Positions 23,798 to 32,634 are shown, counted from the stretch's first letter. The stretch: 33,097 nt of DNA from Peptococcaceae bacterium (GCA_009783315.1 WRHI01000025.1:1-33097), one strand, 5' to 3'. Translations and numbers: made by a program. Notes: generated by a model not told the origin, from the sequence alone.

Positions 23798-23976
23798 GCT
23801 CTACATCCATTATTGCCAATTTTTGAACGAATAACACTTTCTAAAAAAATTTTCGGATTTGGCCCCAAAAACCGCTCTGATCAATCTTATTCCAGGGATC
23901 TGACGCCCCATCGCGCCGGCATACGCCGCAAGGCAGTAGGTGTTTTTGGCTGGACAGAATCCTAGGCTCGTTCATA

Positions 23977-25485
23977 CTAAACAACGCAGCTAAGCGCATA
24001 AGAACGCGCCTGTGCCAACATATAGAGAGACCCGGTCACACACAACAGATCCTCTTCGCCGCACAGAGACATCGCCCGCCTCATCGCGCTCTCAATATTT
24101 TCTTCTTCAACACACAAATATCCCGCCCCTCGCACCATTGACGCCAACTTTTTCCAATCGCCGGCGCGGGAAGAAGGCGGCCGCGTCATCACAAAAGCAT
24201 CCCCCAAGGGCATAAGCACTCCCAGCGACGCCTCAACAGCTTTATCCGCCAGCATAGCGAAACAAATAACCAAACGGCGGCGGGGATATCCCTGAACCAA
24301 AGCTTCCCGCAAAACCCGCACCCCGTCCTCATTATGGGCGCCATCCAACAGCACTCGAACAGTTTTATCAAGGTAGGTGCATCGGATGAGTTCCAGCCTG
24401 CCCGGCCATTTGACATCAATAGACAATTGACAACTCGATAACGCCATCAGGTTGATACCTGACCATTGGGAAACAGAGCCCCTCTCCCTTTGCAGAAACA
24501 CCTCCACCGCCGCCAAAGCTGTCGCCGCGTTCAGAACCTGGTGCCGGCCGGCTAAGGTCACTTCGCAGCCGGAAAGGTTAGCGTCAAGACCATAATAATC
24601 AAAGCGGACTGAATGCTCCGCCCCTTCAGGCGACAAGGCCGGCAAAGGCACGGCATAAGCCCACCCGTCGGCAGAGGGCCACGATTCGACCCCGGGCGGC
24701 CCGGTCTCGCCCGGCAACTCGACCTCTGCCTCCACCCACTCAGACCCGCCTGTTGGCTGACCGGCCCCTTCCGCAAGACCGGCACAGATCAGCGGAGCAC
24801 CGCGCCCACGGCATACCGCCGCGAGCACTTGCCAGACCTCATCAAGCTGAAAAGACGCGACAACCGGCTTCCCTCCCTTAATAATGCCGGCTTTGACACC
24901 GGCAATCTGCGTCAGGGTCCCACCCAGGTAATCCATATGATCCAGGCTGATGCTTGTCATCACGACAACTTCAGGATCAATGACATTGGTCGAATCAATG
25001 GCGCCACCCATGCCCACCTCTAGCAACACGATCCCATTATGGGCATCAAACCGCTTTTCCTCCACAAAGAATTTTTCGGCAAAATACCAGAACGCCAGGG
25101 CGGTAGATACCTCGAATTCCGTCGGATGTTCCAGTCCTTGGGCTTCAACAGCCCGTGCGAGCGGGCAGATTATGTTGACGCCCCGGAGCACATCCTCCTC
25201 AGAGATTATCTTGCCCTCCCAACAAATGCGTTCGCGCCAGTCATGCATATGGGGGGAAATATAGCGACCCGTCCGCCAGCCGAGCCGCTCGAAAACCGCT
25301 TCCATGACAGCCAGTGTCGACCCCTTTCCGTTGGTGCCACCAATGTGTATGAATTTCGCTCTCTTTTCGGGATTGCCTAAAAGCGCCAGCAAAGCTTCCA
25401 TGCGCTCCAACCCTGGCTTGATGCCAAATGCAGCCAAACCGCGCAGGTAAGCTATAGCTTGATCATAGTGTTTGAACGCGTCCAT
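23977..25485 (-). CDS. folC: folylpolyglutamate synthase / dihydrofolate synthase FolC
   Basis: 502 aa from ATG 25485, ten nt after GGGAG. Mur-ligase-type ATP loop IGGTNGKGST (48-57), YISPHMHDWRERI, and the catalytic-domain SISLDHMDYLGGTL. The C-terminal Rossmann domain has VLLDGAHNEDGVRVL. Adds glutamate to folates (and to dihydropteroate). It is about 60-70 residues longer than usual; a Gly/Pro/Glu-rich insertion at about 237-290 accounts for this. It lies between valS and rex, the common order. Confidence 0.94.
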   Translation of the reverse strand: MDAFKHYDQAIAYLRGLAAFGIKPGLERMEALLALLGNPEKRAKFIHIGGTNGKGSTLAVMEAVFERLGWRTGRYISPHMHDWRERICWEGKIISEEDVLRGVNIICPLARAVEAQGLEHPTEFEVSTALAFWYFAEKFFVEEKRFDAHNGIVLLEVGMGGAIDSTNVIDPEVVVMTSISLDHMDYLGGTLTQIAGVKAGIIKGGKPVVASFQLDEVWQVLAAVCRGRGAPLICAGLAEGAGQPTGGSEWVEAEVELPGETGPPGVESWPSADGWAYAVPLPALSPEGAEHSVRFDYYGLDANLSGCEVTLAGRHQVLNAATALAAVEVFLQRERGSVSQWSGINLMALSSCQLSIDVKWPGRLELIRCTYLDKTVRVLLDGAHNEDGVRVLREALVQGYPRRRLVICFAMLADKAVEASLGVLMPLGDAFVMTRPPSSRAGDWKKLASMVRGAGYLCVEEENIESAMRRAMSLCGEEDLLCVTGSLYMLAQARSYALSCVV

Positions 25486-25623
25486 CGTCTTCAATCTCCC
25501 TGCAGGTATGTTTGATCTTCGCGCGAAATCTTGCGGCTGACGGGGCCGCTGAGCTCTGCCATCGGTTTACTCTCAGCAAAGAGGTTGCGCTGTATTGATC
25601 AAGCACAGACGTCGTCTCCCACA

Positions 25624-25679
25624 TTGGTCCACAGGCTGAAGGATATCAGCCTTGGTCCACAGGCTGAAGGATATCAGCC
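25624..25679. repeat. 28-bp perfect tandem duplication over the valS stop codon
   Basis: The 28-bp unit at 25624-25651 is repeated exactly at 25652-25679. Each copy contains an inverted repeat GGCTGA/TCAGCC with a 6-nt loop. Because 28 is not a multiple of three, the second copy read in the minus direction puts TGA in frame and supplies the valS stop. Confidence 0.95.
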
Positions 25680-28465
25680 TTGTCAATTGTCAATAACCGT
25701 TGCCGCAACAACTCCAAACGTTTTTGCACCGCGGCCAGCTTCTCCCGTTCCCCGGCCACAACCTCCGCCGGCGCCTTATTCACAAACCCCGGATTCTTCA
25801 GTTTCCCGGCCAGCCGTTTCTCTTCCTCGCCGGCGGCGGCAAGCTCCTTCTCGATTTTCAGGCGCTCTTTATCAAGATCCAGCAACCCCCGCAGCGGCAC
25901 AAAAACCTGAATCCCATCCAGGGCGGCGCCGGCCGCCTGTTCCGGCTTGTTGGCCAGATCATCCAACACCGTCATGTCATCACAACCAGCCATAAGCTCA
26001 ATATCCGCCGAAGCCCCTCGCATCAGATCCCGGACACCGGCGTCGGCGCAGAAGAGCGCCGCCTTGATTTTGCGACTGGGGGCCACCCCGTAATCTGACC
26101 GAATGTTGCGGATAGCCCGGATCACTTCAATCAGCGCTTCCATGTCTTTTTCCAGCTTCTCATCCCGGAATCCGGCAGGCTGAGGCCAGGGCCGCAACAT
26201 AACAGTCTCCCCCTCATGAGGAAGATGCTGCCAGATCTCTTCTGTCAGAAAGGGCAAAAACGGATGCAGCAGCCGCAGGCTCCCTTCCAGCACCGTATAA
26301 AGAACCGTGCGCGCCGTCCCCATAGCCGCTTCCGGCGATTCTGACGTTTCCGCCGCTTCTCCTGTTTCCTGTGATTCTGACATTCCCGTCGTTTCCGTCG
26401 TTTCCGCTGCCACACTTTCCCCAGATCTCACCCCGCGGCCATAGAGACGCGGCTTGGCCATTTCAATATACCAATCGCACAACTCGTTCCAAACAAACTC
26501 ATAGAGCAGCCGCCCCGCCTCTCCCAGATCAAAATCCTCCAGGCGGCGCGTCACCTCCTCCGCAATCCCTTCATAACGGGACAGAATCCAGCGGTCAGCC
26601 AGAGACAGACAATCCGACGACAACCTCTCCCCACCGGCAGGCTCGAAATCCTCCAGATGCATCAAGCCAAACCGCGACGCGTTCCAGATCTTATTCAGAA
26701 AGTTCCGGGTGGCGTCCAGCTTCTCCGCGTAGAACCGCAAATCATTGCCCGGCGTGTTGCCCGTCAACAGCATGAAGCGCAGCGTATCGGCGCCATACCG
26801 GTCAATAACCTCCAAAGGATCAATACCGTTGCCGAGGGTTTTGGACATTTTCTGCCCTTCCCGATCCAGAATAAGCCCGTGAATCATCACCTTGTCAAAA
26901 GGTGCGTCCCCCATAAATTCCAGCCCCATAAAAATCATGCGGGCCACCCAGAAGAAAATAATATCCCGCCCCGTCACCAACACGCTGGTAGGATAGAACT
27001 GCTGCAATTCCTCCGTCTCCAAGGGCCAGCCCATGGTCGAAAACGGCCAAAGAGCCGATGAAAACCAGGTATCCAACACATCCTTATCCTGCTCAAGCCG
27101 CGCGCCACGGCACTGAGGACACGAGGAAGGATCCTCCACCCCGCAGATCTCCGCCCCGCACTCCTGACAATACCACACAGGAATTCGGTGCCCCCACCAG
27201 AGCTGACGTGAAATGCACCAATCCCGGATATTTTCCAGCCAGCCCAGATAGATCCGCGCGAACCTATCCGGCACAAACTCAATGCGCCCTTGCTTCACCG
27301 CCTCCATGGCCGGCTCCGCCAAAGGCGCCATCCGCACAAACCACTGACGGCTCACCCGGGGTTCCACCACCGTGCCGCAGCGGTAGCACTGCCCCACCGC
27401 GTGGTCATGATCCTCAACACCCTCAAGCAGCCCCAAAGCCTCCAGATCCGCCACCACCCGACGGCGGGCCTCCTGACCGGACAACCCGCCATAAGGGCCG
27501 CCGCTCTCATTAATACAACCGGCGTCGTCCAGAATGCTGATCTGTTCAAGGCCATGCCTGAGACCCATATCATAATCATTGGGGTCATGAGCCGGCGTGA
27601 TTTTAACGGCGCCCGTCCCAAAAGAACTGTCCACATAAGCATCGGCGATCACCGGAATCTTCCTGTTCATCAGCGGCAGTATGACATGCTTGCCGATGAG
27701 ATGTTGATACCGTTCATCATCGGGATGCACAGCCACCGCTACATCACCCAACATAGTCTCCGGCCGGGTCGTCGCCACCACGACGCCCGCGAAACCCCTT
27801 GCCGCACCCGCCAGACCCTCTCCCACATCCTGGTCAGCAGCCGGATAACGTATATGCCACAGATGACCAGGCTTCTCAACATGCTCCACTTCAATGTCCG
27901 AAATGGTGGTTAAACACTTCGAACACCAATTGATAATATAGTTGCCGCGATAAATCAAGCCGCGTTCATACAGCGACGCAAAAACCCGGCGTACCGCCGC
28001 GCTGCAGCCCTCGTCCATCGTGAACCGCTCCCGGGACCAATCGCAGGACGCCCCCAGGCGGCGTAATTGCCCTGTAATATTGCCCCCGTACTCCCGTTTC
28101 CAAGCCCAAGCGCGCTCCATAAACCCCTCGCGCCCAATCTCCTCACGGCTCGTCCCTTCCCGGGCCAACTGTTCCGTCACTTTGGCCTCCGTGGCAATAC
28201 CGGCGTGATCCGTACCCGGCAGCCACAAAGTGTTGTAGCCCTGCATACGCTTGAAACGCGCCAACACATCCTGCTGGGCGTTGTCCATAGCATGTCCCAG
28301 ATGCAGCACCCCCGTCACATTGGGCGGCGGCATAACAATGCTGAAGGGTTTTTTCCCCAGATCCACAGTCTGGGAGAAAAAACCGTTCTCCTCCCAGAAA
28401 TCGTACCACTTCTTCTCCACCGCCTGAGGGTCATAAGTTTTGGGCAAACTCGCTTCCAAGGCCAT
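25646..28465 (-). CDS. valS: valyl-tRNA synthetase
   Basis: 939 aa from ATG 28465 (AAAGGGGA upstream). HIGH-type motif HLGH at 55-58, KMSKT at 539-543, and the editing (CP1) domain between them with VVATTRPETMLGD (about 228-241). A four-Cys zinc knuckle lies at about 433-453 (CQECG ... CPQC), the anticodon-binding domain after 620, and a C-terminal coiled coil at about 870-930. Charges tRNA-Val. A Glu/Thr/Ser/Ala-rich insertion at about 678-717 is unusual and interrupts the anticodon domain. The last codons and stop lie in a tandem duplication. Confidence 0.97.
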   Translation of the reverse strand: MALEASLPKTYDPQAVEKKWYDFWEENGFFSQTVDLGKKPFSIVMPPPNVTGVLHLGHAMDNAQQDVLARFKRMQGYNTLWLPGTDHAGIATEAKVTEQLAREGTSREEIGREGFMERAWAWKREYGGNITGQLRRLGASCDWSRERFTMDEGCSAAVRRVFASLYERGLIYRGNYIINWCSKCLTTISDIEVEHVEKPGHLWHIRYPAADQDVGEGLAGAARGFAGVVVATTRPETMLGDVAVAVHPDDERYQHLIGKHVILPLMNRKIPVIADAYVDSSFGTGAVKITPAHDPNDYDMGLRHGLEQISILDDAGCINESGGPYGGLSGQEARRRVVADLEALGLLEGVEDHDHAVGQCYRCGTVVEPRVSRQWFVRMAPLAEPAMEAVKQGRIEFVPDRFARIYLGWLENIRDWCISRQLWWGHRIPVWYCQECGAEICGVEDPSSCPQCRGARLEQDKDVLDTWFSSALWPFSTMGWPLETEELQQFYPTSVLVTGRDIIFFWVARMIFMGLEFMGDAPFDKVMIHGLILDREGQKMSKTLGNGIDPLEVIDRYGADTLRFMLLTGNTPGNDLRFYAEKLDATRNFLNKIWNASRFGLMHLEDFEPAGGERLSSDCLSLADRWILSRYEGIAEEVTRRLEDFDLGEAGRLLYEFVWNELCDWYIEMAKPRLYGRGVRSGESVAAETTETTGMSESQETGEAAETSESPEAAMGTARTVLYTVLEGSLRLLHPFLPFLTEEIWQHLPHEGETVMLRPWPQPAGFRDEKLEKDMEALIEVIRAIRNIRSDYGVAPSRKIKAALFCADAGVRDLMRGASADIELMAGCDDMTVLDDLANKPEQAAGAALDGIQVFVPLRGLLDLDKERLKIEKELAAAGEEEKRLAGKLKNPGFVNKAPAEVVAGEREKLAAVQKRLELLRQRLLTIDKADILQPVDQG

Positions 28466-28500
28466 GATCGATCATTCCCCTTTACAAAATCATCTGACAT

Positions 28501-28605
28501 CTAAGTCAGCAAAAACAAAAAGAGCACTTCAGGGCGCAAGACTTTTTTGGGCGCAACAATAAAGACCGCTACCCTTGGACCGTATTTGTCGTAATAGAAG
28601 TCCAT
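28501..28605 (-). CDS. possible 34-aa leader ORF upstream of valS
   Basis: ATG 28605, eight nt after GGAAAG, to TAG at 28501, ending 35 nt before the valS ATG. It begins MDFYYDKYGPRVAVFIVAP and has five Val and five Leu codons. The stretch 28466-28837 (372 bp) has no other gene, and I found no T-box consensus (AGGGTGG-ACCGCG), which normally controls valS in Firmicutes. It might be an attenuator leader peptide or chance. Confidence 0.25.
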   Translation of the reverse strand: MDFYYDKYGPRVAVFIVAPKKVLRPEVLFLFLLT

Positions 28606-28773
28606 GGGTGCGTCTTTCCGTTAATGGAGGTTTATTGTTGACATATTTTCGTCATTCATAACTTCATTTTACCATAGGAGTCCACTTTCTGGCTAGTACC
28701 CTGTGAACAGCCCATTCGGATAATATTGTCAAGGACTGTTTTTTGACACAGAAAAATATTTACAAATTTTCGC

Positions 28774-28802
28774 TTGAAATATTCGCAATTACGTTGTATA
28801 AT
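28774..28802 (+). promoter_or_regulatory. sigma-A promoter of the HTH-yhcG operon
   Basis: TTGAAA (28774-28779), 17-bp spacer, TATAAT (28797-28802), then a leader of about 30 nt to the HTH gene. The surroundings are AT-rich, unlike the core genes to the left. Confidence 0.8.
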
Positions 28803-28837
28803 ATAAGTCAGCAGATTTATCTGGCGAGGTGTTTTGT

Positions 28838-29053
28838 ATGGATTTTAATTGGATGACTCCGCAAGAAGCCGCTGATGAATGGGGTATCTCGAATAGACGT
28901 GTACAAGCGTTATGTGCGAATGGGCAAGTCAAAGGTGTCGTTAGATTAAAAGGCGGCTGGCTTATACCCAAAGGTACACCAAAACCGCCCGATGGCAGAG
29001 CAAGAAACGGGCGTAAACCCGCATCGCATCAAAAGGAGAATGAACATGAGTAA
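28838..29053 (+). CDS. small helix-turn-helix (MerR/Xis-like) DNA-binding protein
   Basis: 71 aa from ATG 28838 with GCGAGGTG 6 nt upstream. The pattern MTPQEAADEWGISNRRVQALCANGQVKG is a helix-turn-helix followed by a wing ending GGWLIPKG, as in HTH_17/excisionase-like proteins. The basic tail is Pro/Arg-rich. It overlaps the next gene by 8 bp (ATGAGTAA), so the two are coupled. It probably regulates the operon. Confidence 0.85.
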   Translation: MDFNWMTPQEAADEWGISNRRVQALCANGQVKGVVRLKGGWLIPKGTPKPPDGRARNGRKPASHQKENEHE

Positions 29054-30150
29054 AGCGAAGAAAGAACTTGCAGTACAAAACACAACTCTCATTGACGAAT
29101 CACAATTATTTGAGAGTGTGGTTGAGATTATCGAGAGCCGCAAATCTCGTGCCGCAGCACATATCAACCATGAATCTACTTTGATGTTTTGGGAAGTGGG
29201 ACGTTATGTCAGTTCCGCAATCCTTGACTTCAAACGTGCCGCATACGGGAAAAAGATTTTGTCGGAGTTGGCGACAAAATTGATGGAAAGATATGGCAGA
29301 AATTTTGCTGAACGAAATATTTACAGAATGATGCAATTTGCGGAGCAATTTCCTGACGCGGAGATTTTGTCGCCACTGGCGACAAAATTGAGTTGGTCGC
29401 ATTTCATTGAACTGATGCCGATAAAAACCGAGGAGGCACGGCTCTATTATGCTCAAGACGCCACTCAACGAAATTACGGTACAAAAGAGTTGCGCCGCCA
29501 AATTTCACGCAAAGCCTACGAACGCAGGGAAATTGCCAACGCGGAATTGTCACATGATTCCGTTATTCCGTTTAATGTTTTCAAAGACCCATATTTGCTT
29601 GATTTGTTTGGCTTAAAAGAGAATTTTCTTGAAGCGGATTTAGAAAAGGCGATTCTCTCAGAAATCGAAGCATTTATACTCGAATTTGGTCACGGGTTTT
29701 CGTTTGTGGAGCGCCAAAAACGGATGATACTCGACGGCGATGACATCGTACTTGATTTGCTGTTCTATCACAGAGTATTGAAGCGGCTCGTTTCTATCGA
29801 ATTAAAACTTGGCAAATTCAAGGCGGAGTATTTCGGTCAAATGGCGCTTTATTTGAAATGGCTTGACCGTTATGAACGTCAACCAGGCGAAGAATCACCT
29901 ATTGGTTTGATCTTGTGTGCGACCGCAAGCCGCGAAAAAATCGAAATGCTCGAACTTGATAAGTCAGGTATCAGGTATAGCCGTCGCGGAATATTGGACA
30001 GCAATGCCGCCGAAAGCCGATTTTGAACGCAAGATTAGAGAAATTCTGGCACAGGCGAGAGAGCGTTTAGCTCGACGCAAAACGCTTTTAAGCGGCGAGG
30101 TTCAACGGGATGTTGATTACTTCTACGAACCGAAAGACGATGACGAATAG
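29046..30150 (+). pseudogene. YhcG/DUF1016-family PD-(D/E)xK nuclease, frameshifted near the C-terminus
   Basis: ATG 29046 with AAAGGAG upstream. The first 308 codons match YhcG: an N-terminal helical domain (LMFWEVGRYVSSAIL, YGRNFAERNIYRMM) and a nuclease domain with D237, E252 and K254 in VLDLLFYHR ... IELKLGKF. After LELDKSGI a perfect 7-bp tandem duplication (TCAGGTA, 29964-29977) throws the frame, giving a stop at 30026. Removing one copy restores GIAVAEYWTAMPPKADFERKI and runs to the TAG at 30150, for 365 aa, the expected family ending. DUF1016 proteins are associated with restriction and phage-defence islands. The nuclease core is intact, so a shortened but active protein is conceivable. 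Confidence 0.85.
29964..29977 (+). repeat. 7-bp tandem duplication that frameshifts yhcG
   Basis: TCAGGTA x2 (29964-29970, 29971-29977). Deleting one unit exactly restores the family-conserved reading frame. Confidence 0.95.
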
Positions 30151-30213
30151 CACATCTCCGTTTGTGTTTGTTGATTCAGATTATTGCCTTATTTTATGCA
30201 GGAGGAAAAAACG

Positions 30214-30762
30214 ATGCCCGATAACATATTCAATATTTTTGCTGCCATCGGAATAGGATTGACTTTCATTGCATCATTAGCTGCCGTCTTTGTTTCAGTC
30301 GCTTCAATACGAAATTCAAAAAAAACTGCCAAGCACTCGAACTATCTTAACACCATCACGGCAACCAGGTATAAGTGGTCAGTTGACCTACGCGAAAGTG
30401 CTTCAAATTACTTTGCGCGGATTGCCCGACTATGTGACGGACAAGAAGAAAATTTAATTGCAATACTTAACGAGTTTACCGTATATCATTTTGAAATTGT
30501 TTTACTAATATTTAAGCAGGATAGAAAACTTCATGACTTAATGAGTGCAATCAGGAGCAAGGCATTTGAAATTGTCGATCTAAACAACTTGATTATTCGA
30601 CAGCACGAAAAAGCTAAGAGTAATCCGAATTATAGCCCCTTAATTGACGAAGACGAAAAACTTGTAATAGAGGCACGAAGTAAAATTTACGACTTGCGCC
30701 GTTCCATTATTGAGGAATATCAAAGTCCTGTGTTTGATGAAATCCGAAGGGGGCGCACTTAA
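30214..30762 (+). CDS. one-TM protein with cytoplasmic helical domain, unknown
   Basis: 182 aa from ATG 30214 behind GGAGGAAAAAACG. One N-terminal membrane segment (about 6-32, IFAAIGIGLTFIASLAAVF) is followed by about 150 residues of charged helix containing a KWSVDLRESASNYFARIARL segment, which resembles the small membrane proteins found in phage-defence and RM islands. No catalytic motif is seen. It lies 63 bp downstream of the repaired yhcG end, probably in the same transcript. Confidence 0.75.
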   Translation: MPDNIFNIFAAIGIGLTFIASLAAVFVSVASIRNSKKTAKHSNYLNTITATRYKWSVDLRESASNYFARIARLCDGQEENLIAILNEFTVYHFEIVLLIFKQDRKLHDLMSAIRSKAFEIVDLNNLIIRQHEKAKSNPNYSPLIDEDEKLVIEARSKIYDLRRSIIEEYQSPVFDEIRRGRT

Positions 30763-31000
30763 CTTTTCAACTGACCACTGCATAACATCATCTGAAAATC
30801 CACTAATCCGGGCTTCCTCCCTGGCTTGTTCGTTAAAGCACAATGAAATCTGCCACATATCAGCATTTGGAGTAGCGTAAATTAGATTTCTTTTTGCTTT
30901 TGTAAACCAACGACCATCCATACGCTTTGCCGTAATATTTCCACTCAGTTGATACAGACGAAAACGAGTTCTCAACATATTTAGCAAGAGCGTCCCATGC
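30763..31000 (-). pseudogene. DUF3788-like protein remnant, frameshifted and truncated at both ends
   Basis: Two overlapping minus-strand frames together read like DUF3788. The first gives WDALAKYVENSF and EWKYYGKAYGWSLVYKSKK. The second continues NLIYATPNADMWQISLCF and ends near SGFSDDVMQWSVE. The switch lies in an A-rich run at about 30888-30900 and needs removal of one A. The N-terminal 20-30 residues are replaced by the hairpin array, and the C-terminal third is missing where it meets the stop of the one-TM gene. No functional product is expected. Confidence 0.6.
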
Positions 31001-31002
31001 GC

Positions 31003-31109
31003 AGCAGACCCGCAGAAGGCGGGGCTTAGACGGATGCGGAAGCATCCGTAGGGTATCAGGGGAATCCCCTACTAACAAGCGGGAAGGATGTACATCCTTC
31101 CATTGCTTG
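31003..31109. repeat. array of four hairpins between hsdM and the DUF3788 remnant
   Basis: H1: CCCGC/GCGGG (31009-31023). H2: ACGGATGC/GCATCCGT with a GGAA loop (31030-31049). H3: AGGGG/CCCCT (31058-31070), with an alternative outer GTAGGG/CCCTAC. H4: the perfect palindrome GGAAGGATGTACATCCTTCC (31082-31101), flanked by CAAGC and GCTTG (31076-31080, 31105-31109). About 100 bp holds little else. It could be the structured end of a mobile element (IS200/IS605-type ends, IStron, retron msd) or a structured RNA; no transposase is seen. Confidence 0.6.
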
Positions 31110-31139
31110 CCGTGTGAGCATGTATTCCCACCTCCAACA

Positions 31140-32633
31140 TCAATTTAATGCAAGCTCCGCCATGATCTCCCGAAAGCTCTCCATCGCCGTTTCAAGGTTA
31201 TCTATAATCTCGCCCGCCAGCACATCCGGGTCAGGCAGATTATCGAGGTCGGCGAGGGATTTGTCCTTAATCCAGAAAATATCAAGACTGGTTTTGTCAC
31301 GCTCTTTTATCTGCTCGTAAGTATAACGGCGGAAACGACCGTCAGGGTTTTCTTCGCTGAATGTTTCTGTGCGTTGGTGACGGTTTTCAGGGTTGTAGCA
31401 GGCAATAAAATCTTGCAAGTCAGAATATTTCACGGGGTTTTGTATGAGCGTAAAATGCACGTTTGTGCGAAAATCGTATATCCATATCTCTTTTGTCTGT
31501 ACATCCGGGCTCGCGGGGCACTTATCGAAGAAGATGACGTTCGCCTTGACGCCGGGCTTGTAAAATATACCTGTCGGCAAGCGGAGTATGGTGTGCAGGT
31601 CTGTAGTTTCGAGGAGTTTTTGTCGCACGGTTTCGCCAGCGCCACCCTCAAACAACACGTTATCCGGCACGACAACCGCCGCCTTGCCTGTGGATTTCAG
31701 TATTGTATTGATATGCTGAACAAAATTAAGCTGCTTGTTTGAACCTGTCGCCCAAAAGTCCTGACGGTTGTACACCAAATCCTCGGTTTCCTGCTCGCCC
31801 TCGTCGTTGGTGAAAGTCATCGAGCTTTTTTTACCGAACGGCGGATTGGTCAACACGTAATCGAACCGTTCGCCGGGATCAGCCAACAGAGAGTCATTTC
31901 GCGTTATGGGCGGTTCGCCGTCTATATCGCCGATGTTGTGTAGAAACAGATTCATCAGGCAGAGCCGATATGTATTCGGGACAAGCTCCCATCCGCGGAA
32001 TGTGCTGTTTTTCAAGAACTCACGCTGGTCACGGTCAAGTGAAAAACGCGATGGGTCTGATAAATAGTCGTACGCGGCGAGGATGAACCCGCCTGTACCG
32101 GCGGCAGGATCAGCGATAGTCTTGCCGGTCTGCGGGCGCAGACACTCGACCATAGCCTTTATCAGCACACGCGGGGTAAAATACTGCCCAGCGCCGCTTT
32201 TGATGTCGGCGGCGTTCTTTTCAAGCAGCCCCTCGTATATATCGCCTTTTACGTCTGAGGACATGGATACCCAACTCTCCGCGCCGATCATTGTTACTAC
32301 GCGTTTCAAATACGCGGGGTTGCTGATACGGTTCTGTGCTTTGGTAAAAATCCTTCCGAGCGTTCCTGTGTTATCCCCCAGCTTTTTCAAGGTTTCGTTG
32401 TATTGGTCTTCCAGTTCCGCTCCGGCAAGGGACGCGAGCTTGTCCCATGAGTATTCGGCAGGGATGCCGAGGTTGCGGCTAAACGGAGGTTTTGAATATT
32501 CATCGGCCATTTTGATGAATATGAGATATGTGAGCTGCTCAAGATAATCTCCGTAACTCACGCCGTCGTCGCGCAGCACAGCGCACAATCCCCATACTTT
32601 ATCTATAATTGCGGATGCGTTTTGTTCACCCAT
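31140..32633 (-). CDS. hsdM: type I restriction-modification DNA methylase subunit HsdM
   Basis: 497 aa from ATG 32633, GGGGGT 7-8 nt upstream. N-terminal HsdM_N domain (IIDKVWGLCAVLRDDGVSYGDYL start), then the N6-adenine methylase domain: GQYFTPRVLIKAMV, AdoMet-binding DPAAGTGGF (175-183) and catalytic NPPF (263-266). It needs an HsdS subunit for specificity. No hsdS or hsdR is present on either side within the window. Downstream lies the hairpin array and a pseudogene, so the system looks incomplete here. The start is 1 nt from the stop of the small wHTH gene. Confidence 0.95.
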   Translation of the reverse strand: MGEQNASAIIDKVWGLCAVLRDDGVSYGDYLEQLTYLIFIKMADEYSKPPFSRNLGIPAEYSWDKLASLAGAELEDQYNETLKKLGDNTGTLGRIFTKAQNRISNPAYLKRVVTMIGAESWVSMSSDVKGDIYEGLLEKNAADIKSGAGQYFTPRVLIKAMVECLRPQTGKTIADPAAGTGGFILAAYDYLSDPSRFSLDRDQREFLKNSTFRGWELVPNTYRLCLMNLFLHNIGDIDGEPPITRNDSLLADPGERFDYVLTNPPFGKKSSMTFTNDEGEQETEDLVYNRQDFWATGSNKQLNFVQHINTILKSTGKAAVVVPDNVLFEGGAGETVRQKLLETTDLHTILRLPTGIFYKPGVKANVIFFDKCPASPDVQTKEIWIYDFRTNVHFTLIQNPVKYSDLQDFIACYNPENRHQRTETFSEENPDGRFRRYTYEQIKERDKTSLDIFWIKDKSLADLDNLPDPDVLAGEIIDNLETAMESFREIMAELALN

Positions 32634-32634
32634 T

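Noticed and set aside
23800-23976. Gene or terminator between folC and rex
   Set aside because: Short frames only, no ribosome binding site; GC-rich inverted stretches are not followed by a clear U-run on the minus strand.
25700-28500. Several plus-strand frames of 130-210 codons opposite valS
   Set aside because: Arg/Pro/His-rich antisense shadows of a GC-rich gene with no initiation signals.
28501-28620. T-box riboswitch upstream of valS
   Set aside because: AAGGGTAGCGGTC looks faintly like the T-box sequence, but the ACCGCG part, antiterminator pairing and terminator with U-run are not visible.
30375-30778. 12-bp inverted repeat GTGGTCAGTTGA / TCAACTGACCAC as mobile-element ends
   Set aside because: Many 12-bp inverted matches are expected by chance in 33 kb, and both arms lie in coding or former coding sequence with no transposase between.
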